NCBI GenBank assembly: GCA_039090855.1 | Contig: CM076996.1 | Coordinates: 45,536,469-45,600,468, forward strand | Reading direction: 5' to 3' | Source: Macrothele yani | Taxonomy: Eukaryota > Arthropoda > Arachnida > Araneae > Macrothelidae | DNA: 64,000 bases | In this document: piece after piece, positions 1 to 10,320 of the stretch | Layout: every line of letters starts with the position of its first letter | How positions within the stretch are numbered: position 1 is the stretch's first letter | Notes under the pieces: generated by a model | What the model saw: the letters and a program-made list of their open reading frames with translations, nothing else | Databases searched by the model: none | Told to the model about the DNA's origin: nothing | Position numbers and translations under genes: made by a program

Positions 1-58
1 TTGATATTGGGTTTGGTTCTGTCTTGTAAAAAACATAGCCTTCCCAGGTAGCAATATT

Positions 59-430
59 ATGTTGGACCAACCGTGGGCTTTCAACGGTCGGCCCAGCGAC
101 GAGGCGACTCGGCGGCCAACAATTGGATATGTGTTGGTTCAACGGTTGGACCCACATTGGAAAACTGTTGCAAACAGTTTTCCAATGCGATCATGTGTTG
201 TTGGACAACCATGGTTGCTCATGTGTTGTTGGATAACCATCGGACAACCATTGGACAACCGTTAAGTTGTCATTTGTTGATAAATGGTTGGTCATGTGTA
301 TTTGGAAAAACCGTTGGCCAATCTTCGATAAACAACCAACCTACCTTCGCCCAACGCTGCCGACGCAAAAATATCATTGGGCCAACCGTTGGCCAATGTC
401 AGTGTGCTACTTGGGTTAGCGTGTATATTG
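59..430. repeat. GTTGG/CCAAC-rich repeat block
   Basis: The block is built from irregular repeats of GTTGGACAACC-like and TTGGCCAACGG-like motifs, many of them self-complementary. Both strands give short open frames rich in W, G and Q, which are composition artefacts and not genes. I cannot assign it to a named repeat family. It may be the internal subrepeat region of a MITE. Confidence 0.5.
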
Positions 431-465
431 GAGGCAATGCCCCTGAAATTACCAGGAGAAAATAA

Positions 466-1440
466 AAGACTCCATTTCTCAATGAAAAATGGCAAGGCCA
501 ACCTCAAAACTACTAAAATTATCCTATTCGTACTCTTTCCCTAGGAACTGTATGTACCCTACTCACGACCAAGATCTCTGCGCTTTCTAAGCAAGAAATG
601 ATAGTAAGCGTACTTCGATTTGAGAAAAAATGTGTGGAGCATCCTAGAAATTTCTGGATTCATGGACATGATGTCTACATTTTCTCAGAATTGTCCAAGA
701 AGGTTCCATATGGTTCAGTAATATAGCGAAACATTTCAAATTTGAGCATATTTTTCCATTCTTTATTTTTTTATCTGCCAATACCACGTGCTTATCACAT
801 CCGGGATTTCGATAGCATATCTCTTGCATATTGTGTTACGAATTAAGGAATGAGCTGTTATAGCAAACAGCATAAATTTCCAAGCTCTAAAATAGAGAAA
901 AGGACGAATATATGCAGATTTATGCTATGGTTTCGAAGTTACTCGAGGTTACAAAAAATATTAGAAAGATACACGAACTCCAATTCGCGATTGCTGATAT
1001 GCTACATCTGTCATAAAGCTAAGAGGTTAGAACACCAACCTCTGTAGGATGAAATTCCATACAGATATCAGCGTCAAATAAATTTTCTAGATTTAATTCT
1101 GTCCCATTCCAGAAAAGCGCAATCGTAAAAATTAATGATGGAGGTCCGTATCCTAAGATGCGTCGTAGAAAAAATGTCAAGAATTCAATCTGAAATGAAT
1201 AATCACATAATTAATGCTCTCACTTAAAAATGCCCCATTGCAGAGAAGGATTGACTAACTGATTGTTAAAAAACGAGTTATTGTAGATAGCTACACCCTA
1301 TTAGTTTTAACGATATGTTACGGTGGCAGCCCCCCACTTCCCCTTTTATGTTTTTGAAATAATCGTTCTCATCCCATTGAGCGTGCACGGATCCAAGTTC
1401 AGGAAGAGTTGTCCATTCTTAATGTAAGATTACGGGCTTC
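466..1440. other. no recognisable feature
   Basis: The DNA is AT-rich with stops in all frames. I see no transposase motif, no tRNA-like sequence and no clear inverted repeat. Confidence 0.4.
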
Positions 1441-1454
1441 AGAGAAGGTAATTA

Positions 1455-1556
1455 CACAAAGAGAGAGAAAAAGAGAGAAAGGAAGAACGAGAAAGAGGGA
1501 AAGTGAAAGGAAAAACGAGAGAGAGGAGAGAAAGAGAGAGAAAGGAAGAACAACAC
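1455..1556. repeat. GA-rich low-complexity tract
   Basis: The tract is purine-only or nearly so (GAGAGAAA and AAGAGGGA units). It creates spurious serine/phenylalanine/leucine frames on the minus strand. Confidence 0.85.
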
Positions 1557-1608
1557 TAACACAGAGCCCAAGTCTCCTCTGAGACTTGAACCCAACCTCT
1601 TGTTGCAC

Positions 1609-1805
1609 TTCATGTTATTTATTGAGTTCATTATGACACAATATAAAATATTATTATAACCCAATATTGAGACAATTCATGTTATTTATTGAGTTAACTA
1701 TTATTATTATTATAACTCAATGAGTTCATAATATATATATTGCAATTCATGTTATTTATTAACTATTGTTATTATAACTCAATGAGTTCATTATATATTG
1801 AGTTC
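1609..1805. repeat. AT-rich direct repeats, about 68-bp spacing
   Basis: A unit beginning TTCATGTTATTTATT recurs near 1610, 1677 and 1747. Each copy is followed by ATT trinucleotides and an ACTCAATGAGTTCAT segment. It abuts the RTE-like 3' fragment at 1805-1905. RTE-clade LINEs end in simple repeats, so this could be the amplified tail of that fragment. Confidence 0.6.
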
Positions 1806-1905
1806 AAGCACTTTCCATCCACTACTGGATGAAGGTCTCCTCAAGTCTGTTCAACAGCTCTTTGTCACTAGGTGGAGGGAAGGTTAGCCAGAACTCACAA
1901 CCCTG
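1805..1905 (-). mobile_element. RTE-type LINE 3'-end fragment
   Basis: The stretch reading CCACTACTGGATGAAGGTCT near 1821 closely matches the 3' end of the RTE relic near 61130. On the minus strand this corresponds to the conserved RPAVDW-like C-terminal peptide. Only the extreme 3' end is present, and a short-repeat tail lies next to it. The assignment rests on similarity to the larger RTE relic in the same window. Confidence 0.5.
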
Positions 1906-1991
1906 GCTAAGCTAGTGGGCTAGTGTGGGATAGAATTTCCTCCAAACCCGGTGTAACACGCTTTGAAGTAACATCAGTGAAACTACGTACC

Positions 1992-2217
1992 GCCGCGCCG
2001 GTGGCGCAGTGGTCTAAGCGATGGCCTTTGATCATTCGTCCGAACGGGGTCCGGGTTCGAATCCCGGTGAGGCATGGATGTTGTGTTTGTCTTACGGCAC
2101 TGGCTCTCTCCCTTCCCTGGAACCAGTGACCCTAAATTAGGGACGGGCGACTGCTTATAGCCCATTGAGTTGCTCACGGTGGTCGTTAAACCCCCAATCA
2201 AAAAAAAAAAAAAAAAA
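1992..2217 (+). mobile_element. tRNA-derived SINE, full length
   Basis: The head (about 1994-2075) looks like a tRNA, with a TGGCGCAGTGG-like A box and a GGTTCGAATCC B box. An about 120-bp body and a poly-A tail of about 18 nt follow. The insertion is flanked by a perfect 13-bp target duplication (GAAACTACGTACC at 1979-1991 and 2218-2230), which fixes both ends. Related copies lie at 35492-35713, 38055-38239 and, split by other insertions, at 25335-25414 with 33304-33446. It is non-coding; Pol III would transcribe it and a LINE would mobilise it. The duplications and tail are seen directly. Activity is inferred from how intact they are. Confidence 0.93.
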
Positions 2218-2339
2218 GAAACTACGTACCACAAAAGATAAAAAGTGCGCATACAAAAACAATTAATTGTGCAGTTTGTGCACACAACAAAGTAGCACTG
2301 CAATATAGACAAAATGGTATTCGGAGAATGTCCGTACCT

Positions 2340-2490
2340 CTGGTTTTCAATACCCGATAACACCACCTCTGTGTCGAAGAACGTCTTGACACCTATGAGG
2401 CATATTTGCAATGATATTATTGATGACTGTCTGGGGCAGCTCGTCCCATATTACAGGCAACACGCTACGGAGGTCTTCCAGTGTACTGGG
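2340..2490 (-). pseudogene. Tc1 transposase C-terminal fragment
   Basis: The minus strand reads WDELPQTVINN, then a MPHRCQDVLRHRGG-like peptide. This matches the end of Tc1-family transposases; compare the C-terminus of the element at 15787-17029. The catalytic domain is absent and no terminal inverted repeats are visible. Confidence 0.45.
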
Positions 2491-2509
2491 GTATGGAACG
2501 TGGTTACTC

Positions 2510-2625
2510 AGACGTCCCTGTACAGCGTTTTTTCACATCGGATTAGGAGCTGCGTAGATATGGTGTCCACAGACGGACGGACGGGCAAAGTGATACTATA
2601 AGTACGCACTCTTTTTACACGTGAT
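2510..2625 (-). repeat. fragment of the CCGCTAGGGGCG tandem family (left end)
   Basis: Read on the minus strand, this matches the left end of the larger arrays at 22130 and 40988. It has a GCTTATAGTATCACT-like stretch, a GTCCGTCCGTCTGT run, then a TATCTMCGMARCT motif. Only the first unit is present. Confidence 0.5.
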
Positions 2626-2887
2626 AAAAACAGAAGAAGTTGCTTGCCGTAGCCACGCTGAAATATGAGATCACGTCTGATTGGATCCAGCTTGTGAGGT
2701 TGTTACGCATCTCCTCTCATCGTAAAGTTTGGCCACCCCTGATCTACGTATCAAAGTATAAGAATTCCTTTTAATGAAATATATGTTTTCGCAAGCCAAA
2801 ATATATGTATTTTTTCACAAGCAGGCCTTTTCCATAATTTTACTAAGGGCTGAGAATTTGTAGTTACACAATTAATCTGGTAGGTTG

Positions 2888-3215
2888 AATTCTATGGCCT
2901 GCTCACTTCGTGACATTTGATGTTTATTTCTCCGCACTCAAAAAGCCGGTACTACACGTATTTAAGACAACATCTAGGAGCGATGAACACGAGACCAGAG
3001 ATTCAGGTAGGTGGTCGAATTCCATTTCCTGCTCACTTTGCGAAATTTCATATTCATTCCCACGCACTCTAAAAGCCGGTGATAAACGCATTCTAAGACA
3101 ACAAAAGAGTGCTGAACACGAGACTGTGTAGATTCGGGTGGGAACTGACGGGTCGAATTCCATTTTCAGCTTACTTCGTGACATTTCGTGTTCCTTCCCA
3201 CGCACTCAGTATGCT
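2888..3215. repeat. tandem repeat, about 130-bp unit, 2.5 copies
   Basis: Units start at GAATTC sites at about 2888, 3016 and 3154. They share CTGCTCACTT, CGCACTC, AAAAGCCGGT and GAACACGAGA blocks in the same order. I see no coding potential in any shared frame. Confidence 0.75.
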
Positions 3216-3239
3216 TCAGTTTTCAGGAACGGATGAACC

Positions 3240-4085
3240 TAGTAAGCGTCATGTTAACAGTGAATGCCTTTCTCATGAGAAGTAGACAGATATAAACATG
3301 GGAAAAAAATGTGACAATAATCGGCAAAAACAAAATCGCTATTTGAAATTTTTATCGCTGCTACCCGCCTAATCGCAGAAATGGATGGATCAAATTTAAA
3401 AGCATGACACAAAATATTTTTCAAAACACAAAAGGAGAAAATGAAGGATTACAGACTCATTTCAATGAACTAATGCGTAATCAAGTTCCAACAATTTTTG
3501 AAGAAAAAAATGTTTAAAATGTCACAAAAAAATTGACAAGAAATTGGTGTTGAAAGTCCTGTTAGTGATTATATTAGAGATTGTGGGACAGATAATGCGA
3601 ACCACTATTTGCTCATAGTCAGAAATGTGCCTAAAATGTAATATGTACTTCCCCAGATATTCAGGGATAAACTCTCTCCTCAAGTTTGAACAAAACAGAT
3701 ATTATGGTTATACGACGACAGTTTTCGGATCGGGATTAATTATTTTTAGTAGAATAGGTCAAACGTACAAAAGTTTCTAATTGGTTGGGAAAATTCCTGT
3801 TGTAAGCGACATTTAGAATGGAGGACATGAAAAGGGTATTGCTTCCGTCGTATACAGTTTCAACGGGTCATTGTGAATTTCTTTGTATAATTCAGGACAG
3901 ATTCTGAGTTGAGAAGGAGGGAAAAAAATTCGGTTCTTTCCTTAAAGAAATTAATTAACAACCAGGACCGGATCCAGAGATTTGAAGGGCACTCGGTAAG
4001 AATAATGTTACGGGACCCCTTTCCTCTTAACCAGTCTTTTCAGGAAATTCGGAAAATATGGCGCAGGGGAATACTTAACTCTGAA
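3240..4085. other. no recognisable feature
   Basis: AT-rich sequence between the tandem repeat and the mariner at 4090. Open frames are short and show no family motif. Confidence 0.4.
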
Positions 4086-4141
4086 GTTACGAGGGTCATT
4101 TCGAAAGTTTTGCACACTGTGGGTTATCTCTTAACAAACTA

Positions 4142-5425
4142 TTGGGTGTGTGCAAAAGTTCTACCCGTTTTTGTAATAGATACAAATTGCGATCTGAGTA
4201 GTTACGTCACAAATGACCCTGCGATGCCGAATTTTTGGCCAATAAAGCGAAGCGTGGAAGAGTAGAGCATATAGAGCCATTAGGTTTGTCTGAGTAAGTC
4301 ATTCGTAACGGAAATCACGGACGGTGTATCATGGCATACGATACAGAGCACATTAGACATTGTTTACTGTACGAGTTTGATAAAGGCAGCACTGCATCCG
4401 CGGCTTGCCACAACATCTGTCAAGTGTATGACGAGGATACAGTTGATGATAGCACATGTCGCCGTTGGTTTCAGAAATTCCGGGACGGAGACAGAAGCTG
4501 TAAAGGTCAATCACGTCCTGGACATCCATCCGTGGATTCTGACGAGGACGTGGACCAAGCCATAACGAATGACCCACATTCAACCATTCAGGAATTAGCG
4601 GAAACGTTGTCGGAACACAGAACAACAGTCGAAAGACGGATGCATGCGCTTGGGTTCATCACCAAGTTCGATAACTGGGTTCCACACCAGCTTTCTGCAA
4701 AGCAACGAGAGGAAAGAATTCGTACTTGTGTTTCTTTGCTTTCTCGTCACAGAAATGAACCGTTTTGGGAGGAATTGTAACGGGTGATGAGAAATGGGTA
4801 CTGTACCATAATGAAAAGCGTCGACGGACTGTGTGCCAAGGTGCGGAGCCTGCTATATCGACCTCAAGACGAGGGCAGCATCCCAAAACGGTTTTGCTGA
4901 GTGTTTGGTGGGATGTCCAGGGAATAATCCACTGGGAGGTGTTGGCACCTAACCGAGCGATAAATACTGACCTCTACTGCCAACAGTTGGACAGATTGCG
5001 ACTGACATCGAAGCGGCCATCACTCGTCAATCGCAAAGGCGTGATCCTTCATCATGATAACGCCAGACCTCATGCTGTTTTAATTACTCGGCAAAAACAA
5101 CTGGACTTTGGTTGGGAAGTGTAACCTCACCTGGCGTATTCTTCTGACCTGGCACCTACGGACTACCACCTTTTTCGATCGTTACAGAACGCCTTCGCTC
5201 TCCAAAACTTCGATGATGTGGACGATGTAAAAACGGCATTACATGACTTTTTTTACTCTAAAACACAAGAGTTTCTCCGGCGTGGGGATCACCTACCCAT
5301 AGACAGATGTCAAGAGGTCATACAGAGTGATGGCAATTATGTGAGATCCTAGGTGTGTTATTTGTTGTGTTCTCTTCCTTTCTTTGTAGCCTACAAAAAC
5401 GGGTAGAACTTATGCACATACCCAA
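4142..5425 (+). mobile_element. mariner element A, nested in mariner B
   Basis: The 1,284-bp element has about 31-bp terminal inverted repeats starting TTGGGTGTGTGCAAAAGTTC on the left. The right end is the complement of TTGGGTATGTGCATAAGTTC. TA duplications lie at 4140-4141 and 5426-5427. It sits just inside the left end of mariner B, so it is younger than B. The ends differ at about two positions in 31. Confidence 0.93.
4331..5352 (+). pseudogene. mariner transposase, frameshifted
   Basis: The N-terminal half starts at ATG 4331 with a helix-turn-helix region (ICQVYDEDTVDDSTCRRWF, SRPGHPS) and the AETLSEHRTTVERRMHALG second helix. Near 4770 the frame shifts. The catalytic domain continues with TGDEKWVLYH (first D), LHHDNARPH (second D) and YSSDLAPTDYHLF (third D), the DD34D pattern of mariners. 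A premature stop follows the FGWEV stretch at 5122-5124. Readable sequence resumes to a natural stop at 5350-5352. All three acidic residues survive, but the protein cannot be made without bypassing at least two lesions. It is related to Mos1 and SETMAR-type transposases. Confidence 0.9.
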
Positions 5426-5447
5426 TAATTTATTTCACAACATACCT

Positions 5448-7690
5448 TTACAGGCCTTCGAAGTAATCTCCGTGTTTCTTTATGACAGCAGCCGAACGTT
5501 TGGGCAAGTCTTGTATTCCAGTCAGGACACCTCCATTATTGAAGCGTTGGATTACTTGGGTCACCTCATTAGAAACATCCTGAATCGTACTGATCCGTTT
5601 CCCGTGGAGTGGCTTCTTCAGTTTTGGAAACAAGTCATAGTCTGGTGTAGAGGTCTGCACGGGCCTTAGTTTGGAAAGTCCGGTCTGGCCCAAGCCCGCA
5701 CGTCCAAGGCCAGGCCAGTTTCAAATGTTTTAATTAAAGCCCGGCTCGTAAAATTTCAACAATTACTAAAACACGAATTTGACACCTGGTGCACTTGGTC
5801 ATTCGACTCCTGAAGAGTTTTAGTTTTCTTAATTGCTACACGTATTCTATTACAATAAACGTTAATTCGGAATATTTCTGTGACTCTGTATAAGTTACGT
5901 GAAGTCTAGGGGCTTGTATACTAACAAATATTGCATGTAAACGACAATTTCCATGCCTTTCAAATTTTCTGGGTTTTCACATTATCATTGCAGAACATCC
6001 TTGGGGATGGGGGGGGGGGGGTAATTTCAAAAATACGAAATATCCAGAATTATGAGTCCGATCGTTCTACTTTACATTGTCTACAAGCACATATTCTCCG
6101 GAAGGGATTTTTTTCGCAAAAATCTTTCGCTTTCTTAAACTCCATAATAAGTATGGAAGAGTATTTGTCAGCAATACTGAGCTGAGCATATGCTAGAGAA
6201 AACAACGACAGACTGCCCAGCTAACCAGTGTCCCAGAAATTTTGAAAATGGCTGGGATGGGATACCTAACGGTTCATTTGCCATCTGCTGACTCCCTGAG
6301 AGCACAAATGGGAAAAAACGGCACAGATTTATATACAGAAGTAAGTTTCTCCCAGCCCATTTCTCCCGTGCCATTAAAGACAACTAAAAAGCTTTTCACA
6401 CATCTAGAGGACAAAGTGCCGCCAACCAGAACAATAAAAAAGATCGTCTGCTAGCGGGTGGCTTGGTTTATAAATGCTGCAGTTAATAGCCTGCCCTGAA
6501 ACATGAGAGGAGGATGGAAGTTAGAGAGTGAAAGAAGGGACCACATTCAAATTGAAAAACTAAGGGAGCTGACCCACTCCAATTGTTTTGTAGGAGGAGA
6601 GGATATCGTAAAACTTCAATTTTTTCCAACAGCGGAAATTATTCAATCTTATCCTGCTGCCGTATGTTGTGAGATTTCTAAACGAGAAAGGCATCGTACA
6701 GCGATTGTTTTGCTCATAAAAAAAAAACCCTTCGCGGCCCGTGTCTGTTTTACATTAAATATTGAAGGCCTGGGCCCGGCCCGTTTTCCCAACTTAGAAA
6801 TGAGCAAAGGCCTGACCCGGCCCGCGCCCGTGGAGACCTATGGTCTGGTGGGCTCATGTCAGGACTGTATAGCGCGTGGGGAAACAACTGCCATCCATAT
6901 TTTTCCAGAACGTCTCTTACTATACGGGCAACATGCAGACTCGCGTTGTCTTGCAAAATGATGACACCAGCTTCGAGCATGCCGGGTCTTCTTTCGGGAA
7001 TCTTTGGACGCAAAACATTTCGCAGTATTCTGCTATTACAGTGGTCCCCTCGGACACTCTGTCTGTTGCTGTCACTCTAACCTCATCATAGCCCATAATC
7101 ATCATCAGCTCAACCTTCGATTGTTAACGGCGGAATTTTTTCTGGCTAGGTGATTCTAGATGTTTCCACTGAGCCGACCGAGATTTCAGTTCTGGTTCAA
7201 AATCTCGTATCCAGGTTTCGTCTGTGGCAAACATTCTATCCAATCCAAAAACTGCTTGCCTTTTGTCTCGTACAACTGAAGCAACTCTTCTGCGATCCCT
7301 TTGCAAGCTGCCTGCTGCTCTTCACTCAGATTATGCGGAACCCATTTGGCAGCCACTTTTCTCTTCTGCAATTTTTCAGTTAGGATTCTGAAAACCGAAG
7401 CAGTAGACATGTTTGCTTTATATGCAATCTCTTCACATGTTTTCCGTGGATCTTCTTCGAAAATGCTGTTGGCATCTTCAAATGCTGTTGTCGTCTTCGA
7501 TGCTTTCCCGACCTTGGTGGAAACGAGAAGCCCAGCGTGACACTGTGCTACAATTCACTACACTAACCCCACAAACTTCACACAAAGCTTTACGAATTTC
7601 GGTAGGAGATTTTCGTGGCAAAGTTTCAACTTTAATGTAGGATCGCTAGGCTTTGCGCGAAATCTAACTTGACTCACTTTCTTTCTCCAT
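5448..7690 (-). pseudogene. mariner B transposase, interrupted by hAT MITE
   Basis: Reading leftward from ATG at about 7690, the remnants include a TLPRKSPTEIRKALCEV-like N-terminus. ATDETWI (first D, 7205-7230), LQDNASLH (second D) and LYSPDMSPPD (third D) follow. The reading frame is cut after SPDMSPPD by the element at 5648-6842. It resumes as PDYDLFPKLKKPLHGKR and ends in GDYFEGL with a stop at 5448-5450. Besides the insertion there are several internal stops and frameshifts. The ending DYFEGL is typical of mariner transposases. Confidence 0.85.
5648..6842. mobile_element. hAT-type non-autonomous element inside mariner B
   Basis: The 1,195-bp element is flanked by a perfect 8-bp target duplication, GTCTGGTG at 5640-5647 and 6843-6850. 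The inverted ends match at 14 of 17 positions: TAGAGGTCTGCACGGGC on the left and CATAGGTCTCCACGGGC read inward from the right. Subterminal segments are rich in GGCCCGG. The interior has no transposase motif. The 8-bp duplication and the AGGTCTGC-type ends fit the hAT superfamily. The duplication falls on the CCAGAC of the mariner SPD/PDYD codons, which confirms the junction. Confidence 0.88.
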
Positions 7691-7856
7691 TTCTAAGCAT
7701 AATTTTTCGGTACAGGAACAAATTAGACAGCAAACGTAGACACAACTTTGTATACTGAAGTTTGACTCACAACTGGCGCAACGACTGGAGCGATCGCATC
7801 ATCCTACTGGCGGCAGCGCCTGCGCAGTGTGCAAAACTTTTGAAATGACCTACGTA

Positions 7857-8280
7857 ATTAAAGAAAACAATATTTATAAGGTATGAAAAGTAGAACAAAC
7901 TGTAAAACCGTGAAGAGGGAGTATATTTGCATTTTTGTACCTTTTTTAAGGAATTTCCCCTCCCCTCGTATATATGGCACTTGCAGTAGAGATAGAAAAA
8001 TAACCATAAAGTACCTGAAAACCTGAAAATGTTCTGCGTATATCGTGAGCAGTAGTTGTCATATATCCGAGGGACGTACAATAAGTCGTATTGCAATTAA
8101 AGAAAAGAAAGGGGGAAAAAACCGCCGGGTAGTCAGTTGATTTCATTGAAAAAGAGAGAAACTAAACGCCGCCCTTTCACCCTACCATGAAAAATTTTGC
8201 TACGTCTGTTCGTTTTAAGATAGCAGTCGTGTGCGGCACGTACAAACTAAAAAATGTACATGCATATTTTTTTAAAGATA
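7857..8280. other. no recognisable feature
   Basis: AT-rich spacer between mariner B and the hAT relic. It has small open frames only. Confidence 0.4.
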
Positions 8281-8282
8281 TC

Positions 8283-9490
8283 AGTGGAGGCGTCCCGGAG
8301 CTTCAGCTCCAAAAGTCTCCCCCTCTCCCAATCCGGCCCTATACACGAGTTAAAATTTCTATTCTTATTTAAAACTGCATTTCAAAAGCACATCTTTAGT
8401 ACTTTCAGTTACTTGACCGTATCATCAAGATTAAAAAAATTTCGCATACGTATTAGAAAACTGTCGGTTGAAGTTCAGAAAAAATCAAAAAAACAATGAA
8501 ATAAAAACGAAAAATGGCAAGACAGCAGCTTTCGACGAGCCTTCTTATTTGCAAAATACTTTTTAATCTCCGGAGTATCTAACAAGTCTGCAATTTCGCG
8601 TTCTATTGATAAAACAGCTAGACCTTTATATCTTTACTGGTTCATGCTAGACTGTAAATATGTTTCTATCAGTTTTAATTATTAAAAACTTCTTCCTAGT
8701 AGCTACCGTTACAGGAAGGGTTCAAATTAGTTCTGAACAGAATGCAAAGATTCGGGTATTAATTTCATTGAAACCCTTTTCATGTATGAGGTCCAACATC
8801 TCCTTACAATTGAGTTTCTTGTTAACACTTGATAGTAAATATTTGAATGATTGCAACTCTTCTTTTAATTCGATAACGGTCAGATCGCTTTCACCGAGGG
8901 AATTTTCTAGGCTTTTCTGAACATTCTAGCATTTAATACTCGACGACTCTGCTAACGACTCTGGAAAAGCCAGCGCCAGAACAATATGACCGGATGGTGA
9001 ATGTCTGCGATTCTACTGAAACTAGCTGTGCTTTCTTTCAAACTACCGATATGGAATGGATATTTGAATCGTATGGACGCTTCCACGAGATCCCTGAGTA
9101 AGCGGAATTGCGATTTCTCCGGAAGAGAGGGGCTACATATTTATGTATTTTATTCATATTTTTAATCTGATTTTCAAAACAACAGTCAGTGATGGCACAA
9201 AAAAATTGATGTATATACAATGGAAAATTTAAAAAAATTGAAGTTTGGGTGCCCCCATGAACCGGGGCCCCAGGCAGCTGCCCTAGGCCCCGTTCATGGA
9301 GGGCACCCAAACCCGGACCGCTCGTACTTGGATCCGACTCTATTAACAACAGAGTCTTCTGAACAGACAAAAGCATGAATGAAAGAAGGAAAAATATTTC
9401 TGCAAACAGCCTTGGTAAATGACCGTCATTTAGACAGGATATAAACTTTTTCACATTTTCTTTTATCACAGCAGCTTTCATTAACCCCAC
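8283..9490 (-). pseudogene. hAT transposase relic (dimerisation domain)
   Basis: Minus-strand reading shows the C-terminal hAT dimerisation region: INTRIFAFCSELI then TLPVTVA, and downstream SSCFINRTRNC, LVRYSGD and SKAAVLPF. These align with the LTLPVTVASGERSFS ... LSIER ... KAAVLPL pattern of ZMYM/DUF4371-type hAT transposases, but with stops and with the ERSFS signature destroyed. The upstream part includes VIKENVKKFISCLNDG. CAGTGGAGGCG at 8283 may be the terminal inverted repeat. The opposite end was not found. Confidence 0.6.
9244..9311. repeat. 68-bp near-perfect palindrome
   Basis: Arms of 26 bp (9244-9269 and 9286-9311) begin TTTGGGTGCCC and differ by a one-base shift in a C run and a CC/C difference. 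The centre contains the palindrome GGCAGCTGCC, so nearly the whole 68 bp can fold back. It lies inside the hAT relic. Confidence 0.85.
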
Positions 9491-9499
9491 TATAGAACT

Positions 9500-10320
9500 T
9501 CTTTACTCATATTAATATATTTCATCACTAAGTTTTTGTTCTGAACCCAAGAAAAGACTGAATGCATTCTAATTCCCTCAGGGAATTCACTGCAGTCGTC
9601 GATTTTTGGCTCATTCGAAGAAACATCAAGGAATTCTTCACCGTTTAATAATTTTCTTCATTTTTTTCCCTTCAGGGGATAGACACGACCCACTTTTTCT
9701 TCTGCCGAAGGATACGCACGTGACATCCATTAGTTTTCGTTATTTTCACAACAAGAGTACATTTCCTTTTCAGCAAGTGAAAGTTATATGCGACCCTGTA
9801 CTTGACATCAAGAAGACGTGAGTTTTCTGGAGCAGACCGAATAATACTAGTCTACTTCTGTTGGATTGTTCTGTGCCTCTTGCACTTTTTAACTTCCTAA
9901 TTTGGTGAGGAAAAATAGACATGCATTCAACGTTTTCATAGCTGCTGTTGCTAGTATATAAAACGTACTTGAAAATCAATCGAAGCCTGACTGCTTTCTT
10001 CGAGACTCACACAGGGCATGATAGCAAGATATACAGATTTTGCAGCGGTCTTGCGGCGACTGACGAATTTCAAGTAGGTTTCGCTGAATAATGTTACAAA
10101 TCGGATAGACATAACACTGTTCAGTGTATCAGGCATAATCAAACTACTGCGTATTTGGGAAAATTCACTTTTATGTAAAATTAAATACAGATGATTTTCT
10201 ACAACTTAAACCTGTACCTCGAACTCCAATTCTTCGGTTAAAAGTTATTTCTGATATTACTCAGATAGTTTTAAGAATGTAAAATAAAACTCAGAAATGG
10301 TTTCCCGAAAAAAAGGAGGA
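9500..10320. other. no recognisable feature
   Basis: AT-rich spacer; no motif or repeat that I can name. Confidence 0.4.

Larger units (their letters stand above)
4090..7854 (-). mobile_element. mariner element B, split by two insertions
   Basis: Inverted ends CGAGGGTCATTTCGAAAG at 4090 and its near match at 7854 (reverse complement CGTAGGTCATTTCAAAAG) are each flanked by TA. Removing the mariner at 4142-5425 and the hAT-type element at 5648-6842, with one copy of each target duplication, leaves about 1.28 kb. That is the normal length of a mariner. The coding strand is minus. The precise fit of ends, TA duplications and residual length makes this reconstruction secure. Confidence 0.92.

Noticed and set aside
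1399..1664. Membrane-like leucine/phenylalanine/serine-rich peptides on the minus strand
   Set aside because: They are translations of a GA-rich low-complexity tract.
9038..9490. Intact 150-codon host gene
   Set aside because: Its C-terminal half reads through palindromic DNA and its N-terminal part fits a decayed hAT transposase; no independent support.
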